A stretch of DNA of 64,000 nt from a bacterium. GTDB taxonomy: Bacteria > Pseudomonadota > Alphaproteobacteria > Caulobacterales > Caulobacteraceae. The position numbers and the translations under genes are program-made. Position 1 is the first letter of the stretch, and each line of letters opens with the position of its first letter. Positions 8,841 through 18,196 of this stretch are shown here, in pieces. The notes beneath the pieces are model-generated. The model saw only the letters and a list, made by a program, of their open reading frames with translations. It was not told the DNA's origin and did no database searches. Where the stretch lies: positions 1 to 64,000 of the forward strand of contig JAVBXP010000038.1 of assembly GCA_030824495.1 (NCBI GenBank). The letters run 5' to 3'.

Positions 8841-9806
8841 ATGGATGCGATCACAGCGTTTTTCGCGGCACAGCCGCCCGCCGTGCTGTGGGGGCTGGGC
8901 GTGGTGCTTGGCGTCCTGACCCTGGCCGTCGCCGTGACCGCCGTCCTGCCAGCGCTGAAGCCGGCGGGCGACTTCACCAACCTGCGCCAGCGGATCTCGT
9001 CCTGGTGGGTGATGATCGCCCTGCTGGCCGGAGCGTTGCTGATCGGCTGGCAGGCCGTGACCGCCCTGTTCCTGGTGATCTCTTTCATCGCCCTGCGCGA
9101 GTTCCTCTCGCTGGCGCCGGTGCGCCGCGAAGACCGCTTGATCGTGCTGGCCGCCTTCGTGGCGATGTTGATCAACTACCTCTTCATCGTCATCGACGAC
9201 TACGGCCTCTATCGGGTGTTCATCCCGACCTATGTGTTCCTGATCATCCCGTTCCTGATGGCCTGCATCGGCCAGACGCGAGCCTTCCTGGCGACCACGG
9301 CGACCTTCCACTGGGCCATCGTCACCTGCGTCTACAACCTCGGCTACATCGCCTTCCTGATGCGGACCCCCGCGAGCGAGGCGCTGCCCGCAGGGGCCGC
9401 GGGCCTGGTGTTCTTCCTGCTGGTGGCGACCGAGGCCAACGATGTGGCTCAATACATCTGGGGCAAGCTGTTTGGGCGGCGGAAGATCGTTCCCAAGGTC
9501 AGTCCCAACAAGACGTGGGAGGGCTTCCTGGGCGGCTGGCTCACCACGGGCCTGCTGATCTGGTTCGTGGGGCCGGTGTTCACGCCGCTCAGTGGGATCG
9601 GGCTGGCGGTCCTGGCGATCTTCCTGCCGGTGGCGGGCTTCGCCGGCGACGTCACCATGAGCGCCATCAAGCGCGACATCGGGGTCAAGGACACCAGCGC
9701 GCTCATTCCGGGCCACGGTGGCCTGCTGGACCGAGCCGACAGCCTCACCTTCACAGCCCCGCTCTACTTCCACATCCTCGCCTACTTCGCCCTGGGGCAC
9801 TTCTGA
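8841..9806 (+). CDS. CdsA-like phosphatidate cytidylyltransferase
   Basis: 321 residues and about eight membrane helices. The C-terminal signature SAIKRDIGVKDTSALIPGHG followed by GLLDRADSL is the diagnostic CDP-diglyceride synthetase motif with its K-R, K-D, H-G-G and D-R-x-D elements. The enzyme makes CDP-diacylglycerol from CTP and phosphatidate. It is longer than housekeeping CdsA and lies in a cluster with a CDP-alcohol phosphatidyltransferase and a PlsC-like protein, so it is probably a second, specialised copy (YnbB-like). GGGGAA eight bases upstream supports ATG 8841 over ATG 8808. Its stop overlaps the next start by one base (TGATG). Confidence 0.87.
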   Translation: MDAITAFFAAQPPAVLWGLGVVLGVLTLAVAVTAVLPALKPAGDFTNLRQRISSWWVMIALLAGALLIGWQAVTALFLVISFIALREFLSLAPVRREDRLIVLAAFVAMLINYLFIVIDDYGLYRVFIPTYVFLIIPFLMACIGQTRAFLATTATFHWAIVTCVYNLGYIAFLMRTPASEALPAGAAGLVFFLLVATEANDVAQYIWGKLFGRRKIVPKVSPNKTWEGFLGGWLTTGLLIWFVGPVFTPLSGIGLAVLAIFLPVAGFAGDVTMSAIKRDIGVKDTSALIPGHGGLLDRADSLTFTAPLYFHILAYFALGHF

Positions 9807-10444
9807 TGCGTCTGTTCCGCCGCCTCGTCCTGGTGCTGATCGCCCGTCCGATCGCACGCATCTTTACCGGCGCCGACATCGTCGGACGCGAGCGGCTGCC
9901 GCTGAAGGGGCCGGCGATCCTGGTCGCCAACCACGCCAGCCATGTCGACACCATCCTGATGCTGACGCTCTATCCGTCGAAGGGGCTGGACCGGGTGCGG
10001 CCGGCGGCGGCGGCAGACTATTTCCTGCGCGGCGGACTGATCAGCTGGCTCTCCAACACCATCATCGGGATCGTGCCGGTGGCGCGCGACAAGGCCGGCG
10101 CCGGGGTCGATGTCCTGGCCCCGGTCCGCGAGGCGCTGAAGGCCGGCGACATCATCCTGATCTTTCCGGAAGGCACGCGCGGCGACGGAGAGGCGATGTC
10201 GGACTTCAAGAGCGGAGTCGCCCGCCTGGCCGCCGACGTCCCGGAGGCTCCGGTCATTCCGGTGTGGCTACAGGGGGCAGGCCGCGTGCTGCCCAAGGGC
10301 GGCGTCGTTCCGGTGCCGATGAACTGCACGGTGCTGGTGGGCGAGCCGCTGCATTGGCAGGGTGACAAGACGACGTTCATGACCGAACTGCGCCAGCGCA
10401 TGGAAGACCTTCACGCCAAGGCTCCGCCCCAGCGCTGGGCCTAG
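9806..10444 (+). CDS. PlsC-like lysophospholipid acyltransferase
   Basis: 212 residues. An N-terminal hydrophobic stretch is followed by the acyltransferase motifs NHASHVD (catalytic HxxxxD) and IFPEGTRGDG, with VPVAR between them. The family acylates the sn-2 position of lysophosphatidate or related lipids at the inner membrane. It starts within the stop of the CdsA-like gene, so the two are co-translated. Its TAG stop lies in the palindrome CTAG (10441-10444), shared with the convergent J-domain gene. It could be a second 1-acylglycerol-3-phosphate acyltransferase; the acceptor is unknown. Confidence 0.88.
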   Translation: MRLFRRLVLVLIARPIARIFTGADIVGRERLPLKGPAILVANHASHVDTILMLTLYPSKGLDRVRPAAAADYFLRGGLISWLSNTIIGIVPVARDKAGAGVDVLAPVREALKAGDIILIFPEGTRGDGEAMSDFKSGVARLAADVPEAPVIPVWLQGAGRVLPKGGVVPVPMNCTVLVGEPLHWQGDKTTFMTELRQRMEDLHAKAPPQRWA

Positions 10445-11094
10445 GCCATCTTGGCTTTCTTCAGCGACTGATAGGCCTTAATCACGCGCTGCAGCTTGTG
10501 CTCGGCCGAACGGTCGCCGCCGTTGGAGTCTGGGTGGCAGCGCTTCACCAGCTCGATATAGCGGGCGCGGATGGTGGGGCCGTCTGCGTCCTCGTCCAGG
10601 TCGAGGTCGGCCAGGGCGTTGCGTTCGATCTTGCCGATGCGCCGGGCGTTGGCGGCTTCCGGACTGGGCTTGGGACGTTGACCGCCGCCGAACAGGCTGA
10701 ACGGGTCGCTGTAGCCCTCACCCTTGCCGAACCCGTGCGCGGCCGCAGCGGCCTCGCGTGAAAACTTGCTGGCCTTGAACTGCCAGGTCGGGCGATCGCC
10801 GGCGGCGCTTTGCGCCTGGCGCTGACGCACCTCGCCTTCGCTCATGCCGGCGAAGAAGTTCCACTGCTTGTTGTACTCCGCCGCGTGCGGTTGGCAGAAC
10901 CAGTAGTGCTCGTTCAGCATCTCGCGCGATTTCGGCGCGCGCGCCGTCGCCGCAGCCCGGCACCCCGGGTTGTCGCAGGCCCGTTCACCGGGCTTGAGCG
11001 CATAGACGTCGTCGGTTTGCGTCGCCTCCTCGGAAGAGGGGGGACGCACCCGGATATCGACGAACTTAGGCTTGTATTGAAACGCGCCGGCCAT
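10441..11094 (-). CDS. C-terminal J-domain (DnaJ-like) protein
   Basis: 217 residues. The last 65 residues form a J domain: LADLDLDEDADGPTIRARYIE, then LVKRCHPDSNGG with the HPD tripeptide that stimulates DnaK, and AEHKLQRVIKAYQSLK. The N-terminal part has no Gly/Phe or zinc-finger region of DnaJ itself; instead it carries a Cys/His-containing motif (CDNPGCRAAATARAPKSREM, YWFCQPHAAEYN) that may bind zinc. This architecture is typical of the alphaproteobacterial J protein found beside bolA and cobS. It is divergent from bolA with 43 bp between starts, and its stop overlaps that of the acyltransferase gene by four bases. Confidence 0.9.
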   Translation of the reverse strand: MAGAFQYKPKFVDIRVRPPSSEEATQTDDVYALKPGERACDNPGCRAAATARAPKSREMLNEHYWFCQPHAAEYNKQWNFFAGMSEGEVRQRQAQSAAGDRPTWQFKASKFSREAAAAAHGFGKGEGYSDPFSLFGGGQRPKPSPEAANARRIGKIERNALADLDLDEDADGPTIRARYIELVKRCHPDSNGGDRSAEHKLQRVIKAYQSLKKAKMA

Positions 11095-11137
11095 GGCCCA
11101 AGTATGAGGTTCCTGATTTCGCTTTCAAGAATTGAAC

Positions 11138-11422
11138 ATGAAGCCGATGGGCGCCATATTTGAGACCATCCACGACAAGCTCACTGCGGCGTTCTCGCCC
11201 ACCCGCCTGGAAGTCCAGGACGACTCCGACCGGCATGCCGGTCACGCGGGCGCGACACCAGGCGGAGAGAGCCATTTTAACGTACTAATAGAGGCTCAAG
11301 CCTTCGCCGGAACGTCGAAGGTGGTGCGCCAAAGACTGATTTACAAGGCACTTTCCGACGAACTCGCCGGACCGGTTCATGCGCTGTCCATCAAGGCGCT
11401 GGCGCCCGGCGAAGATAGCTAG
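11138..11422 (+). CDS. bolA: BolA family protein
   Basis: 94 residues, the normal size. The KH-like BolA fold is recognised from DDSDRHAGHAGATPGGESHF (conserved H-x-x-H and ESHF), the FAGTSKVVRQRLIYKAL helix and the C-terminal HALSIKALAPGE. BolA proteins bind monothiol glutaredoxins through a shared [2Fe-2S] cluster and act in iron and stress responses. ATG 11138 is preferred; a TTG at 11132 and an ATG at 11147 are also in frame. It is divergent from the J-domain gene, the usual alphaproteobacterial arrangement. Confidence 0.92.
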   Translation: MKPMGAIFETIHDKLTAAFSPTRLEVQDDSDRHAGHAGATPGGESHFNVLIEAQAFAGTSKVVRQRLIYKALSDELAGPVHALSIKALAPGEDS

Positions 11423-11488
11423 GAAGCTAAGACACAGCGGATCAGACAGGTTCAGCACGCGTTTCACGTAGGGCTGGCTAATAAGTGT

Positions 11489-11500
11489 GTGAGCGCTCAC
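11489..11500. promoter_or_regulatory. Lac-operator-like perfect palindrome before the aldehyde oxidoreductase operon
   Basis: GTGAGCGCTCAC is a perfect 12-bp palindrome ending five bases before the SD (11505-11511) of the small-subunit gene. It equals the core of the ideal symmetric lac operator, so a LacI-family regulator is the natural candidate. No LacI gene is present in the window. Confidence 0.5.
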
Positions 11501-11518
11501 GCCTGGGGAGGCGAGATT

Positions 11519-12025
11519 TTGAAGACGACGATCACGGTTAACGGAACGGCGCGGACGCTCGACGTCGATTCGCGCACAACCTTGTTGGACGCCTTGCGCG
11601 AGCATATTGGGTTGATCGGCTCGAAGAAGGGGTGCGATCACGGTCAGTGCGGCGCCTGCACGGTGCTGGTGAACGGCGCGCGGATAAATTCCTGCCTTTC
11701 GCTGCTGGCGATGCATGACGGCGACCAGGTCACGACCATTGAGGGGCTGGGCACGGCCGAGAACCTGCATCCGGTGCAGCAGGCGTTCCTGGAAAATGAC
11801 GCCTTCCAGTGCGGGTACTGCACGCCGGGCCAGATCTGTTCGGCGGTCGGTATGTTGCAGGAGGCCGCCGACGGCTGGCCAAGCCAGGTGATGGAGGACG
11901 TCGCGGCGATGGTCGATCTGAGCGAGGCCGAGATCCGCGAGCGGATGAGCGGAAATATCTGCCGCTGCTCGGCCTATCCCCAGATCGTGGCCGCCATTCG
12001 CAGCGTTGCGGGAGACGCCGCATGA
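11519..12025 (+). CDS. paoA: Aldehyde oxidoreductase 2Fe-2S subunit (PaoA/YagT type)
   Basis: 168 residues with two [2Fe-2S] centres: plant-type ferredoxin cysteines 39, 44, 47 and 59 ([21 protein letters not shown]) and the four-helix domain cysteines 98, 101, 148 and 150 ([20 protein letters not shown]). It passes electrons from the molybdenum subunit. The start is TTG at 11519, which has GGGGAGG seven bases upstream; GTG at 11489 would place the start inside a palindrome without an SD. Unlike E. coli PaoA there is no Tat signal peptide, so a cytoplasmic enzyme is likely. Its stop overlaps the next ATG. Confidence 0.9.
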   Translation: MKTTITVNGTARTLDVDSRTTLLDALREHIGLIGSKKGCDHGQCGACTVLVNGARINSCLSLLAMHDGDQVTTIEGLGTAENLHPVQQAFLENDAFQCGYCTPGQICSAVGMLQEAADGWPSQVMEDVAAMVDLSEAEIRERMSGNICRCSAYPQIVAAIRSVAGDAA

Positions 12026-12975
12026 GACCCTTTACCTACGAACGCGCGCCAGACGCCCTGTCAGCCGTGAAGGCGGTCGCGGAGAATCCCGGGGCCAAGT
12101 TCCTGGCCGGCGGCACCAATCTGCTCGACCTCATGAAGTTGGACATCGAGCGGCCGACCCATCTGGTCGATGTGGGACGACTGCCGTTCGCCGGCGTGGA
12201 GGAGGTCAATGGCGGCCTGCGGATCGGCGGGGCGATGGTGAACAGCAAGCTCGCCGCCCATCCTCGGGTGCGAGAGCTGTACCCTGTGCTGGTGCGGGCC
12301 CTGGTATCGGGCGCCTCGGGCCAGCTTCGCAATAAGGCGACGACGGCTGGCAACCTGCTGCAGCGGACCCGGTGCGCTTACTTCTACGACACCACCAAGC
12401 CCTGCAATAAGCGTCAGCCCGGCTCCGGCTGCAGCGCCCTGGAGGGCGTGCATGGCGCGCACGACGCCATCTTCGGCGCCAGCAAGGCCTGCATCGCCAC
12501 CCATCCCTCCGACATGGCCGTGGCCCTGACCGCCTTGGGCGCCAGCGTCGAGACCCTGACGCCCACCGGCGCCTCGCGCACCTTGGCCGTACAGGATCTG
12601 CATCGCTTGCCGGGCGAGACGCCGCACGTGGAGACCGATCTCGCGCCTGGCGAGTTGATCACCGCCGTGCTGGTGCCCCCGCCGCCTGAGGGCGGTCAGG
12701 TCTACCGCAAGGTTCGTGGCCGCGCCTCCTATGCCCACGGCATCGCCAGCGTGGCGGTGGCGGGCGGCAGGGTCGCGTTGGGCGCCGTAGCCCACAAGCC
12801 CTGGCGCGCCGCGCACATCGAGGATGCGCTGTCGTCGGGGGCCTCGCCAGCTGAGGCCGCCGAGGCCGAGCTGTCCAAGGCCGACCGCAACGACCACAAC
12901 GCCCTGAAGATCACGCTGGTCGGCCGTCTGGCGGCCGCCGCCATCGAAGAGTCCAAGACCCGGAGGGTCGCATGA
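12022..12975 (+). CDS. paoB: Aldehyde oxidoreductase FAD subunit (PaoB/YagS type)
   Basis: 317 residues. FAD-binding motifs of the xanthine dehydrogenase medium subunit are clear: [13 protein letters not shown] near residue 30 and [15 protein letters not shown] near 105. Four cysteines at 118, 128, 137 and 157 ([31 protein letters not shown]) fit the extra [4Fe-4S] cluster that marks PaoB within the family. It accepts electrons from the 2Fe-2S subunit and passes them to the oxidant. It overlaps both neighbours by ATGA, so the three subunits are made together. The substrate is inferred to be an aldehyde. Confidence 0.92.
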   Translation: MRPFTYERAPDALSAVKAVAENPGAKFLAGGTNLLDLMKLDIERPTHLVDVGRLPFAGVEEVNGGLRIGGAMVNSKLAAHPRVRELYPVLVRALVSGASGQLRNKATTAGNLLQRTRCAYFYDTTKPCNKRQPGSGCSALEGVHGAHDAIFGASKACIATHPSDMAVALTALGASVETLTPTGASRTLAVQDLHRLPGETPHVETDLAPGELITAVLVPPPPEGGQVYRKVRGRASYAHGIASVAVAGGRVALGAVAHKPWRAAHIEDALSSGASPAEAAEAELSKADRNDHNALKITLVGRLAAAAIEESKTRRVA

Positions 12976-15236
12976 GCTCCGTCAAGGATTGGGCCGCGCC
13001 CAACCCCATCACCGAAAATCGCGGCGGCCTGATCGGGAAGGGCGTAGAACGCTATGAGGGGCGACTGAAGGTCACCGGCTCGGCGCCCTACGCCTACGAG
13101 GTCGAGGCGCCCTCGCGCCCGGCCATCGGCTATATGGCCACCGCCTCGATCGCCAAGGGCAGGATCACCCGCATCGACACCACAGCCGCCGAGGCCTCGC
13201 CTGGCGTGCTGCTGGTCTGGACCCACCTGAACGTTCCGGCCCAGGCGCCGCGCGGTACGCGGGCCAATCCCCGCAGCCAGCGACCGTCGAACCCGGCCTT
13301 GGCCGGCGACCGGATCGAGAACTTCGGCCAGACCGTCGCCTTTGTGGTCGCCGACACCTTTGAGAACGCGCGGGCCGCAGCGAACCTGATCGAGATCGAG
13401 TACGCCGCCGAGCAAGGCGTGGTCGATTTCGTCGCCAGCTTCGACCAGGCCGACCAGCCGCCGGGTGAGGAAGACGTCCATATCGGCGACTTCCCCGCCG
13501 CCTTCGCCGCTGCGCCGGTGACGGTCGATGAGACCTACGAAAGCCCGGTCCAGAACCACGTGCAGATGGAGCCCTGCGCCACCACCGCCTGGTGGGATGG
13601 GGACAAGGTCACGGTCCACACCTCGATCCAGATGGTGAAGGGCGGCCAGCACGCCCTGGCCGAAACGCTCGCGATCCCCTCAGACCACGTCCACCTGCTG
13701 ACGCGTTACATCGGCGGTGGTTTCGGCGGGAAGGGGCAGGCCTATGACGACCTGATCCTATCGGCGCTGGCCGCTCGCGCCTTGGGCCAGCCGGTGAAGC
13801 TCGCCTACACCCGCCAGCAGATGTTCCACGGCACCATCCACCGTCCTGCAGTCAGCATGCGGGTTCGGCTCGGCGCCCAGCCTGACGGGCGGCTGACGGC
13901 GTTCGCGGTCGAGGCGATCACCCACTGCGCCCGCAACGCGATCTTCACCGAGCACGCGGCGAATTTCTCGCGCAACCTCTACGCGGCCCCCAATCGCCTG
14001 ACAGGGCACCGGCTGGTGAAGATGGACCTGCCGGGCGCCGGGCCGATGCGTGCGCCAGGCGAGGCGCCGGGCATGCTCAGCCTGGAATGCGCGATGGACG
14101 AACTGGCCGAGAAGCTCGGCCTCGATCCGATAGAGCTGCGTATCCGCAACGAGCCGGACGTGGATCCGGAAACCGGCAAGCCGTTCTCCGTCCGCCAATT
14201 GGTCCAGTGCATGCGCGACGGCGCCACCCGCTTCGGGTGGGAGCGTCGCAATCCAAAGCCGGGGCAGGTTCGCGATGGCCGCTGGCTGGTCGGCATGGGC
14301 ATGGCGGCGGCCATTCGCGGCAACTTCCTGCTGCCGGCCAAGGCGGGGGTTCGCATCGACGCCGATGGGACCATCACCCTGCGCCAAGGGATGACCGACA
14401 TCGGCACCGGCACCTATACGATCCTTGCGCAGATCACCGCCGAGACCATGGGCGTGCCGATGGAGCAGGTGAAGGTCGAGATGGGGGATTCGAACTTTCC
14501 GCCGGCCCCTGGATCGGGCGGTCAGTTCGGCGCGGCTACGGCCGGGTCAGCCGCCTACGAGGCCGGTATGAACCTTCGCAAGGCGCTCACCGCGTTGGCG
14601 GTCGGCGACCCCAACTCGCCGCTCTATGGTGGGCCGGCTGAGTATGTGACATTCGAAAATGGCAACATCGCCATCGAAAACCGCAGCGAGACCCTGGCGG
14701 CCCTGGTTGCTCGCGCCGCGCCGGACGGCGTCTATGTGGAGGGCTCGATCTCGCCCGCCGCCGACGCCCGCGACTATTCCCAGCACACCTACGGCGCCCA
14801 CTTCGCCGAGGTCGGCGTGGACACTGTCACCGGTGAAGTCCGTATGCGGAAGATGTTCGGGGTGTTCGCCGCCGGCCGCATCCTCAACGCCAAGACCGCA
14901 CGCAGCCAGATCACCGGCGGCATGATCTGGGGCGTGGGAACGGCCTTGACCGAGAGCAACGTCGTGGACGCCCGCTATGGCTCGTTCATCAACCAGGACA
15001 TGGCCGGCTATCTGGTGCCCGCCCATGCCGACATCGTCGACCTGGACGCCATCTTCCTCGACGAGGCTGACGACAAGGCCAATCCGATGGGGATCAAGGG
15101 CGTCGGCGAACTGGGCATCTGCGGGGCCGGGGCGGCGGTGGCCAACGCCATCTACAACGCCACCGGCGTGCGTCTGCGCGACTATCCGATGACGCCGGAG
15201 AAGGTCCTCGAGGGGATGCTGGCGGTGGGGCTCTAG
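12972..15236 (+). CDS. paoC: Molybdenum-cofactor subunit of aldehyde oxidoreductase (PaoC/YagR type)
   Basis: 754 residues, full length for the family. It carries the cofactor-binding stretches [26 protein letters not shown] and [15 protein letters not shown], and the C-terminal [14 protein letters not shown] that holds the catalytic Glu. It oxidises the substrate at a molybdenum centre with water as oxygen donor, handing electrons to the two smaller subunits. No XdhC/PaoD-type maturation factor follows, so insertion of sulfurated cofactor must depend on a gene elsewhere. Its TAG is shared in CTAG with the convergent response-regulator gene. Confidence 0.93.
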   Translation: MSSVKDWAAPNPITENRGGLIGKGVERYEGRLKVTGSAPYAYEVEAPSRPAIGYMATASIAKGRITRIDTTAAEASPGVLLVWTHLNVPAQAPRGTRANPRSQRPSNPALAGDRIENFGQTVAFVVADTFENARAAANLIEIEYAAEQGVVDFVASFDQADQPPGEEDVHIGDFPAAFAAAPVTVDETYESPVQNHVQMEPCATTAWWDGDKVTVHTSIQMVKGGQHALAETLAIPSDHVHLLTRYIGGGFGGKGQAYDDLILSALAARALGQPVKLAYTRQQMFHGTIHRPAVSMRVRLGAQPDGRLTAFAVEAITHCARNAIFTEHAANFSRNLYAAPNRLTGHRLVKMDLPGAGPMRAPGEAPGMLSLECAMDELAEKLGLDPIELRIRNEPDVDPETGKPFSVRQLVQCMRDGATRFGWERRNPKPGQVRDGRWLVGMGMAAAIRGNFLLPAKAGVRIDADGTITLRQGMTDIGTGTYTILAQITAETMGVPMEQVKVEMGDSNFPPAPGSGGQFGAATAGSAAYEAGMNLRKALTALAVGDPNSPLYGGPAEYVTFENGNIAIENRSETLAALVARAAPDGVYVEGSISPAADARDYSQHTYGAHFAEVGVDTVTGEVRMRKMFGVFAAGRILNAKTARSQITGGMIWGVGTALTESNVVDARYGSFINQDMAGYLVPAHADIVDLDAIFLDEADDKANPMGIKGVGELGICGAGAAVANAIYNATGVRLRDYPMTPEKVLEGMLAVGL

Positions 15237-15610
15237 CCGACCCGAAGGCGAAGCTCGCCCAGGATCCGGGCGAGGTCGCCTTCACGGAAGGGCTTTTGCA
15301 GGACCGGGGAGCCGCGATCGGCTTCCCGGAGACCCGCGTCACCGTAGCCGGTGGCGAAAGCGAAGGGCGCGCCCTTAGCGCGCAGCAGATCGGCCAGCGG
15401 GAAAATCGGCTGCCCGCCCAGGTTCACGTCGAGAACAGCGCAGTCGAGTTCGGCGGTGTTCGCCAGCTCGATGGCTTCGTCCAGACGCGAGGCGGGGCCG
15501 ACGACCGTGCAGCCGAGATCCTCCAGCATGTCCTCGATCAGCATCGAGACCATCATCTCATCTTCCACGACGAGAACGCGGAGGCCGGCGAGGTCGGGTA
15601 GTCCCGTCAT
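15233..15610 (-). CDS. Single-domain response regulator
   Basis: 125 residues, a receiver domain only. The acidic pocket is VVEDEMMVS, the phospho-acceptor Asp is in LDCAVLDVNLGG, the conserved Thr/Ser position in FAFATGYGD, and Lys in LQKPFREGDL. With no output domain it must act by protein contact or as a phosphate sink. This type is common beside HWE/HisKA2 kinases in alphaproteobacteria, but none is adjacent. The start at 15610 (MTGLPDLAG) is preferred over an upstream extension to 15691. The 187 bp behind it hold two hairpins belonging to the end of the corC-like gene. Confidence 0.85.
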   Translation of the reverse strand: MTGLPDLAGLRVLVVEDEMMVSMLIEDMLEDLGCTVVGPASRLDEAIELANTAELDCAVLDVNLGGQPIFPLADLLRAKGAPFAFATGYGDAGLREADRGSPVLQKPFREGDLARILGELRLRVG

Positions 15611-15723
15611 TCTGGAAGTTCCAAATCCTGTAAGGAAAACTGTGGTTCGAACGGAAACGCGAGATAGACCATAGTGCAGTTTCTCGCCCACAGCGAGTTA
15701 TCTGGAGAACGCCGTTCGGCAAA

Positions 15724-15769
15724 CTCCCGTGATGCGGGAGCTTCAGCGTTCAAAAGACGTTGTTGAACG
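15724..15769 (-). terminator. Two tandem hairpins after the corC-like gene
   Basis: Reading the minus strand after the corC-like stop: CGTTCAA/TTGAACG (15747-15769, nine-base loop), then CTCCCG-catca-CGGGAG (15724-15740) followed by TTTG. They may end the aroK-aroB-corC transcript; the U tract is short. Confidence 0.4.
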
Positions 15770-15797
15770 GCGGTTGTCTGTCGGATTGTCGACTCTT

Positions 15798-17087
15798 CTA
15801 GTCACTCGCGATTTCTTGGCGCGGTGAAACGCGCAGGGCGGTGATCTGATTCCGCTCGCGTTTCACGACCTGGAACCGATGGCCGTGGAAGGTCCAAGTC
15901 TGACCGACCTTGGGGATGGTCTGGGCCTCATGGATCACCAAGCCGGCCACCGTCACCGCGTCGTCGTCCGGCAGGTCCCAGTCCAGTGCGCGATTCAAGT
16001 CGCGGATGGCGACCCAGCCGTCGACTACGACCGAGCCGTCGGTCTGGCGCCTAACGCCCTCTAACGCCTTGTCGTGCTCGTCCTCAATCTCCCCGACGAT
16101 CTCTTCGAGGATGTCCTCCAGGGTGATCAGCCCCTGCAGGGCGCCATACTCATCCACCACCAGCGCGAAATGGGCCTGACGTTTGAGGAAGGCGCCGAGT
16201 TGGTCCTTCAGGCTGGTGGTTTCGGGAATGAACCACGGCTCGCGGGCGATGCCTGGGATGTCCAGCTTGTCCACCGCCCCGCCGCAGGCGGCCAGGGACG
16301 CCAGAAGGTCCTTGGCGTGGAGGATGCCGATGACGTTTTCAGGCTCGTCGCGATAAAGCGGCACCCGGCTGTGGCCAGTCTCCAGCATCTCGGCGACCAG
16401 TTCGCGGGCCGGCAGGTCGGCGTCCAGCATCGAGATCGAGCGCCGATGGACCATCACCTGGGTGACGTCCATCTCCGACAGGTCCAGCACCCCGCCCAGC
16501 ATGTGGCGTTCGCGGCTTTCCACCAGGCCTTCGGAATGATGGTACTCGACCGCGCCGCGAATCTCCTCGTGAGCCGCCAGCACGTCCGTCTCCATCGACA
16601 GCTTGATGCCGAACGGGCGCAAGGTGTGGCGCACGACCCACTGGGCCCCGTTGGCCAGGGGACCGAAGATCCGCACCACCCAATAGGTCGGCACCGACAG
16701 TGCGCGGGCCACGTCGTCAGCGCGGGCGATGGCCAGGGTCTTGGGCAGGATCTCGCTGAAGATCACGATCAGGACGGTCATGATGGCTGTGGCCATCAGC
16801 GCCCCGACCGGACCCGGAAACACCGCCGACAGCGCCACGGTCGTCAGGGCCGAGGCGCCGATGTTGATGACGTTGTTCGACAGCAGGATGGCGCCGATCA
16901 TCTTCTCCTGATCGGCCATCATCTTATTGATGCGCTTGGCCGCCCGGTCGCCTTCGCGTTCGAGCTGATGCATCCGGCCGCGGCTGGCGGCGGTCATCGA
17001 GGTTTCGGCCGCCGAGATCAGGCCGGAGAGACTCAAGAGAACGACCAGCGCCGGCGCGAGGCCGGCGAGGACGGCGACGATCGTCAC
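15798..17087 (-). CDS. HlyC/CorC-family transporter with CNNM (DUF21) and CBS domains
   Basis: 429 residues. Three or four membrane helices form the CNNM/DUF21 domain (about 1-190, with [19 protein letters not shown] and [14 protein letters not shown]), followed by a CBS pair (about 215-335, [43 protein letters not shown]) and a CorC_HlyC transporter-associated domain ending in the conserved [14 protein letters not shown]. The family is linked to magnesium and cobalt export. The start is GTG 17087: GTGA overlaps the aroB stop and AAGGGG lies nine bases upstream. It is the third gene of aroK-aroB-corC, an order common in alphaproteobacteria. Confidence 0.88.
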   Translation of the reverse strand: MTIVAVLAGLAPALVVLLSLSGLISAAETSMTAASRGRMHQLEREGDRAAKRINKMMADQEKMIGAILLSNNVINIGASALTTVALSAVFPGPVGALMATAIMTVLIVIFSEILPKTLAIARADDVARALSVPTYWVVRIFGPLANGAQWVVRHTLRPFGIKLSMETDVLAAHEEIRGAVEYHHSEGLVESRERHMLGGVLDLSEMDVTQVMVHRRSISMLDADLPARELVAEMLETGHSRVPLYRDEPENVIGILHAKDLLASLAACGGAVDKLDIPGIAREPWFIPETTSLKDQLGAFLKRQAHFALVVDEYGALQGLITLEDILEEIVGEIEDEHDKALEGVRRQTDGSVVVDGWVAIRDLNRALDWDLPDDDAVTVAGLVIHEAQTIPKVGQTWTFHGHRFQVVKRERNQITALRVSPRQEIASD

Positions 17088-18196
17088 GGAAGCGCCCCTT
17101 CGGAGACCAGGAAGTCGCGTACGGCTTGGGCGCTCACGTCCTTCGCGACGAAAGTGTCGCCGAGCGCGCGGGCGAGGATGAAGGTCAACTTGCCGCCCTC
17201 GGCCTTCTTGTCCTGGCCCATGTGGCGAACCAGCTGGTCGGCTCCGAACTGGCCTGAGGAAACTGCTGTCAGGCGGGTTGGCAGGCCGACGGCGGCGATG
17301 GCGGCCTCGGCGCGCTGGGCGTCCTGGCTGTCGCAAAGGCCTTGAGCCGCCGAGAACCGGAAGGCGATGGCCGAGCCAGCGGCCACCGCCTCACCGTGCA
17401 GCAGCGCTTCGCCGTAGCCGGTCTCGGCTTCGAGGGCGTGGCCGAAGGTGTGGCCAAGGTTCAGCAACGCGCGGCGCCCTGCTTCCTTTTCGTCCTCGAC
17501 GACGATCTCGGCCTTCATCTCGATTGAGCGGGCGACCGCATAGGCCAGGGCGTCCGGTTCGCGGGCCAGGACGGCCGGGCCGTTGGCCTCCAGCCATTCG
17601 AAGAAGGCGAAGTCGCCGAGCAGGCCGTATTTGATGATCTCGGCGTAACCGGCCCGCATCTCGCGGTCGGGCAGCGTGGCCAGGACGTCAAGGTCGGCCA
17701 GCACCAGTTTCGGCTGATGAAAGGCGCCGATCAGGTTCTTGCCGCGCGCGGTGTCGATGGCGGTCTTGCCGCCGACGGACGAGTCGACCTGGGCCAGCAG
17801 GGTGGTCGGGATCTGGATGAAGTCGATGCCGCGCTTGTAGATGGCCGCCGCGAACCCCGCGAGATCGCCGACCACCCCGCCCCCGAACGCGATGATGACG
17901 TCGCCGCGATCGAGCTCCAGCTGCAGCAACTGGTCTGAGACGTCGGCCAGGCCTTCCCAGCTTTTCGACGGCTCGCCCGGCGGCACGACGATGGCGCTCG
18001 ATGCGATGCCTGCCGCGGTCAGGGCGGCGGTTAGCCGATCGCCATGCAGCGCCCAGACCGTGCCGTCGCTGACGATGGCGGTCCGCATGTTCTTGAAGAA
18101 CGGGGCGATGAGGGTTCCTGCACGGTCCAGCAGGCCATCGCCGACCACGACGTCATAGGCGCGCTCGGCCAGCCCGACGCGGACAGTGCGGCTCAT
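17084..18196 (-). CDS. aroB: 3-dehydroquinate synthase
   Basis: 370 residues. It converts DAHP to 3-dehydroquinate in the shikimate pathway. NAD- and metal-binding motifs are present: [20 protein letters not shown] (GGGVVGDxxGF), [19 protein letters not shown], and [11 protein letters not shown] with a metal-binding His. The start overlaps the aroK stop (ATGA at 18193-18196), so shikimate kinase and this enzyme are translated together although they are not consecutive steps. Confidence 0.96.
   Translation of the reverse strand: MSRTVRVGLAERAYDVVVGDGLLDRAGTLIAPFFKNMRTAIVSDGTVWALHGDRLTAALTAAGIASSAIVVPPGEPSKSWEGLADVSDQLLQLELDRGDVIIAFGGGVVGDLAGFAAAIYKRGIDFIQIPTTLLAQVDSSVGGKTAIDTARGKNLIGAFHQPKLVLADLDVLATLPDREMRAGYAEIIKYGLLGDFAFFEWLEANGPAVLAREPDALAYAVARSIEMKAEIVVEDEKEAGRRALLNLGHTFGHALEAETGYGEALLHGEAVAAGSAIAFRFSAAQGLCDSQDAQRAEAAIAAVGLPTRLTAVSSGQFGADQLVRHMGQDKKAEGGKLTFILARALGDTFVAKDVSAQAVRDFLVSEGALP

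Noticed and set aside
8576..10444. A 622-codon frame ending in the PlsC-like protein
   Set aside because: Only the last 212 codons are the acyltransferase; the first part is a shadow of the CdsA-like gene in another frame, so it is not a fusion.
15640..15665. A tRNA-like GGTTCGAAC stretch
   Set aside because: The flanking bases do not form a T-arm stem and no acceptor, D or anticodon arm is found.
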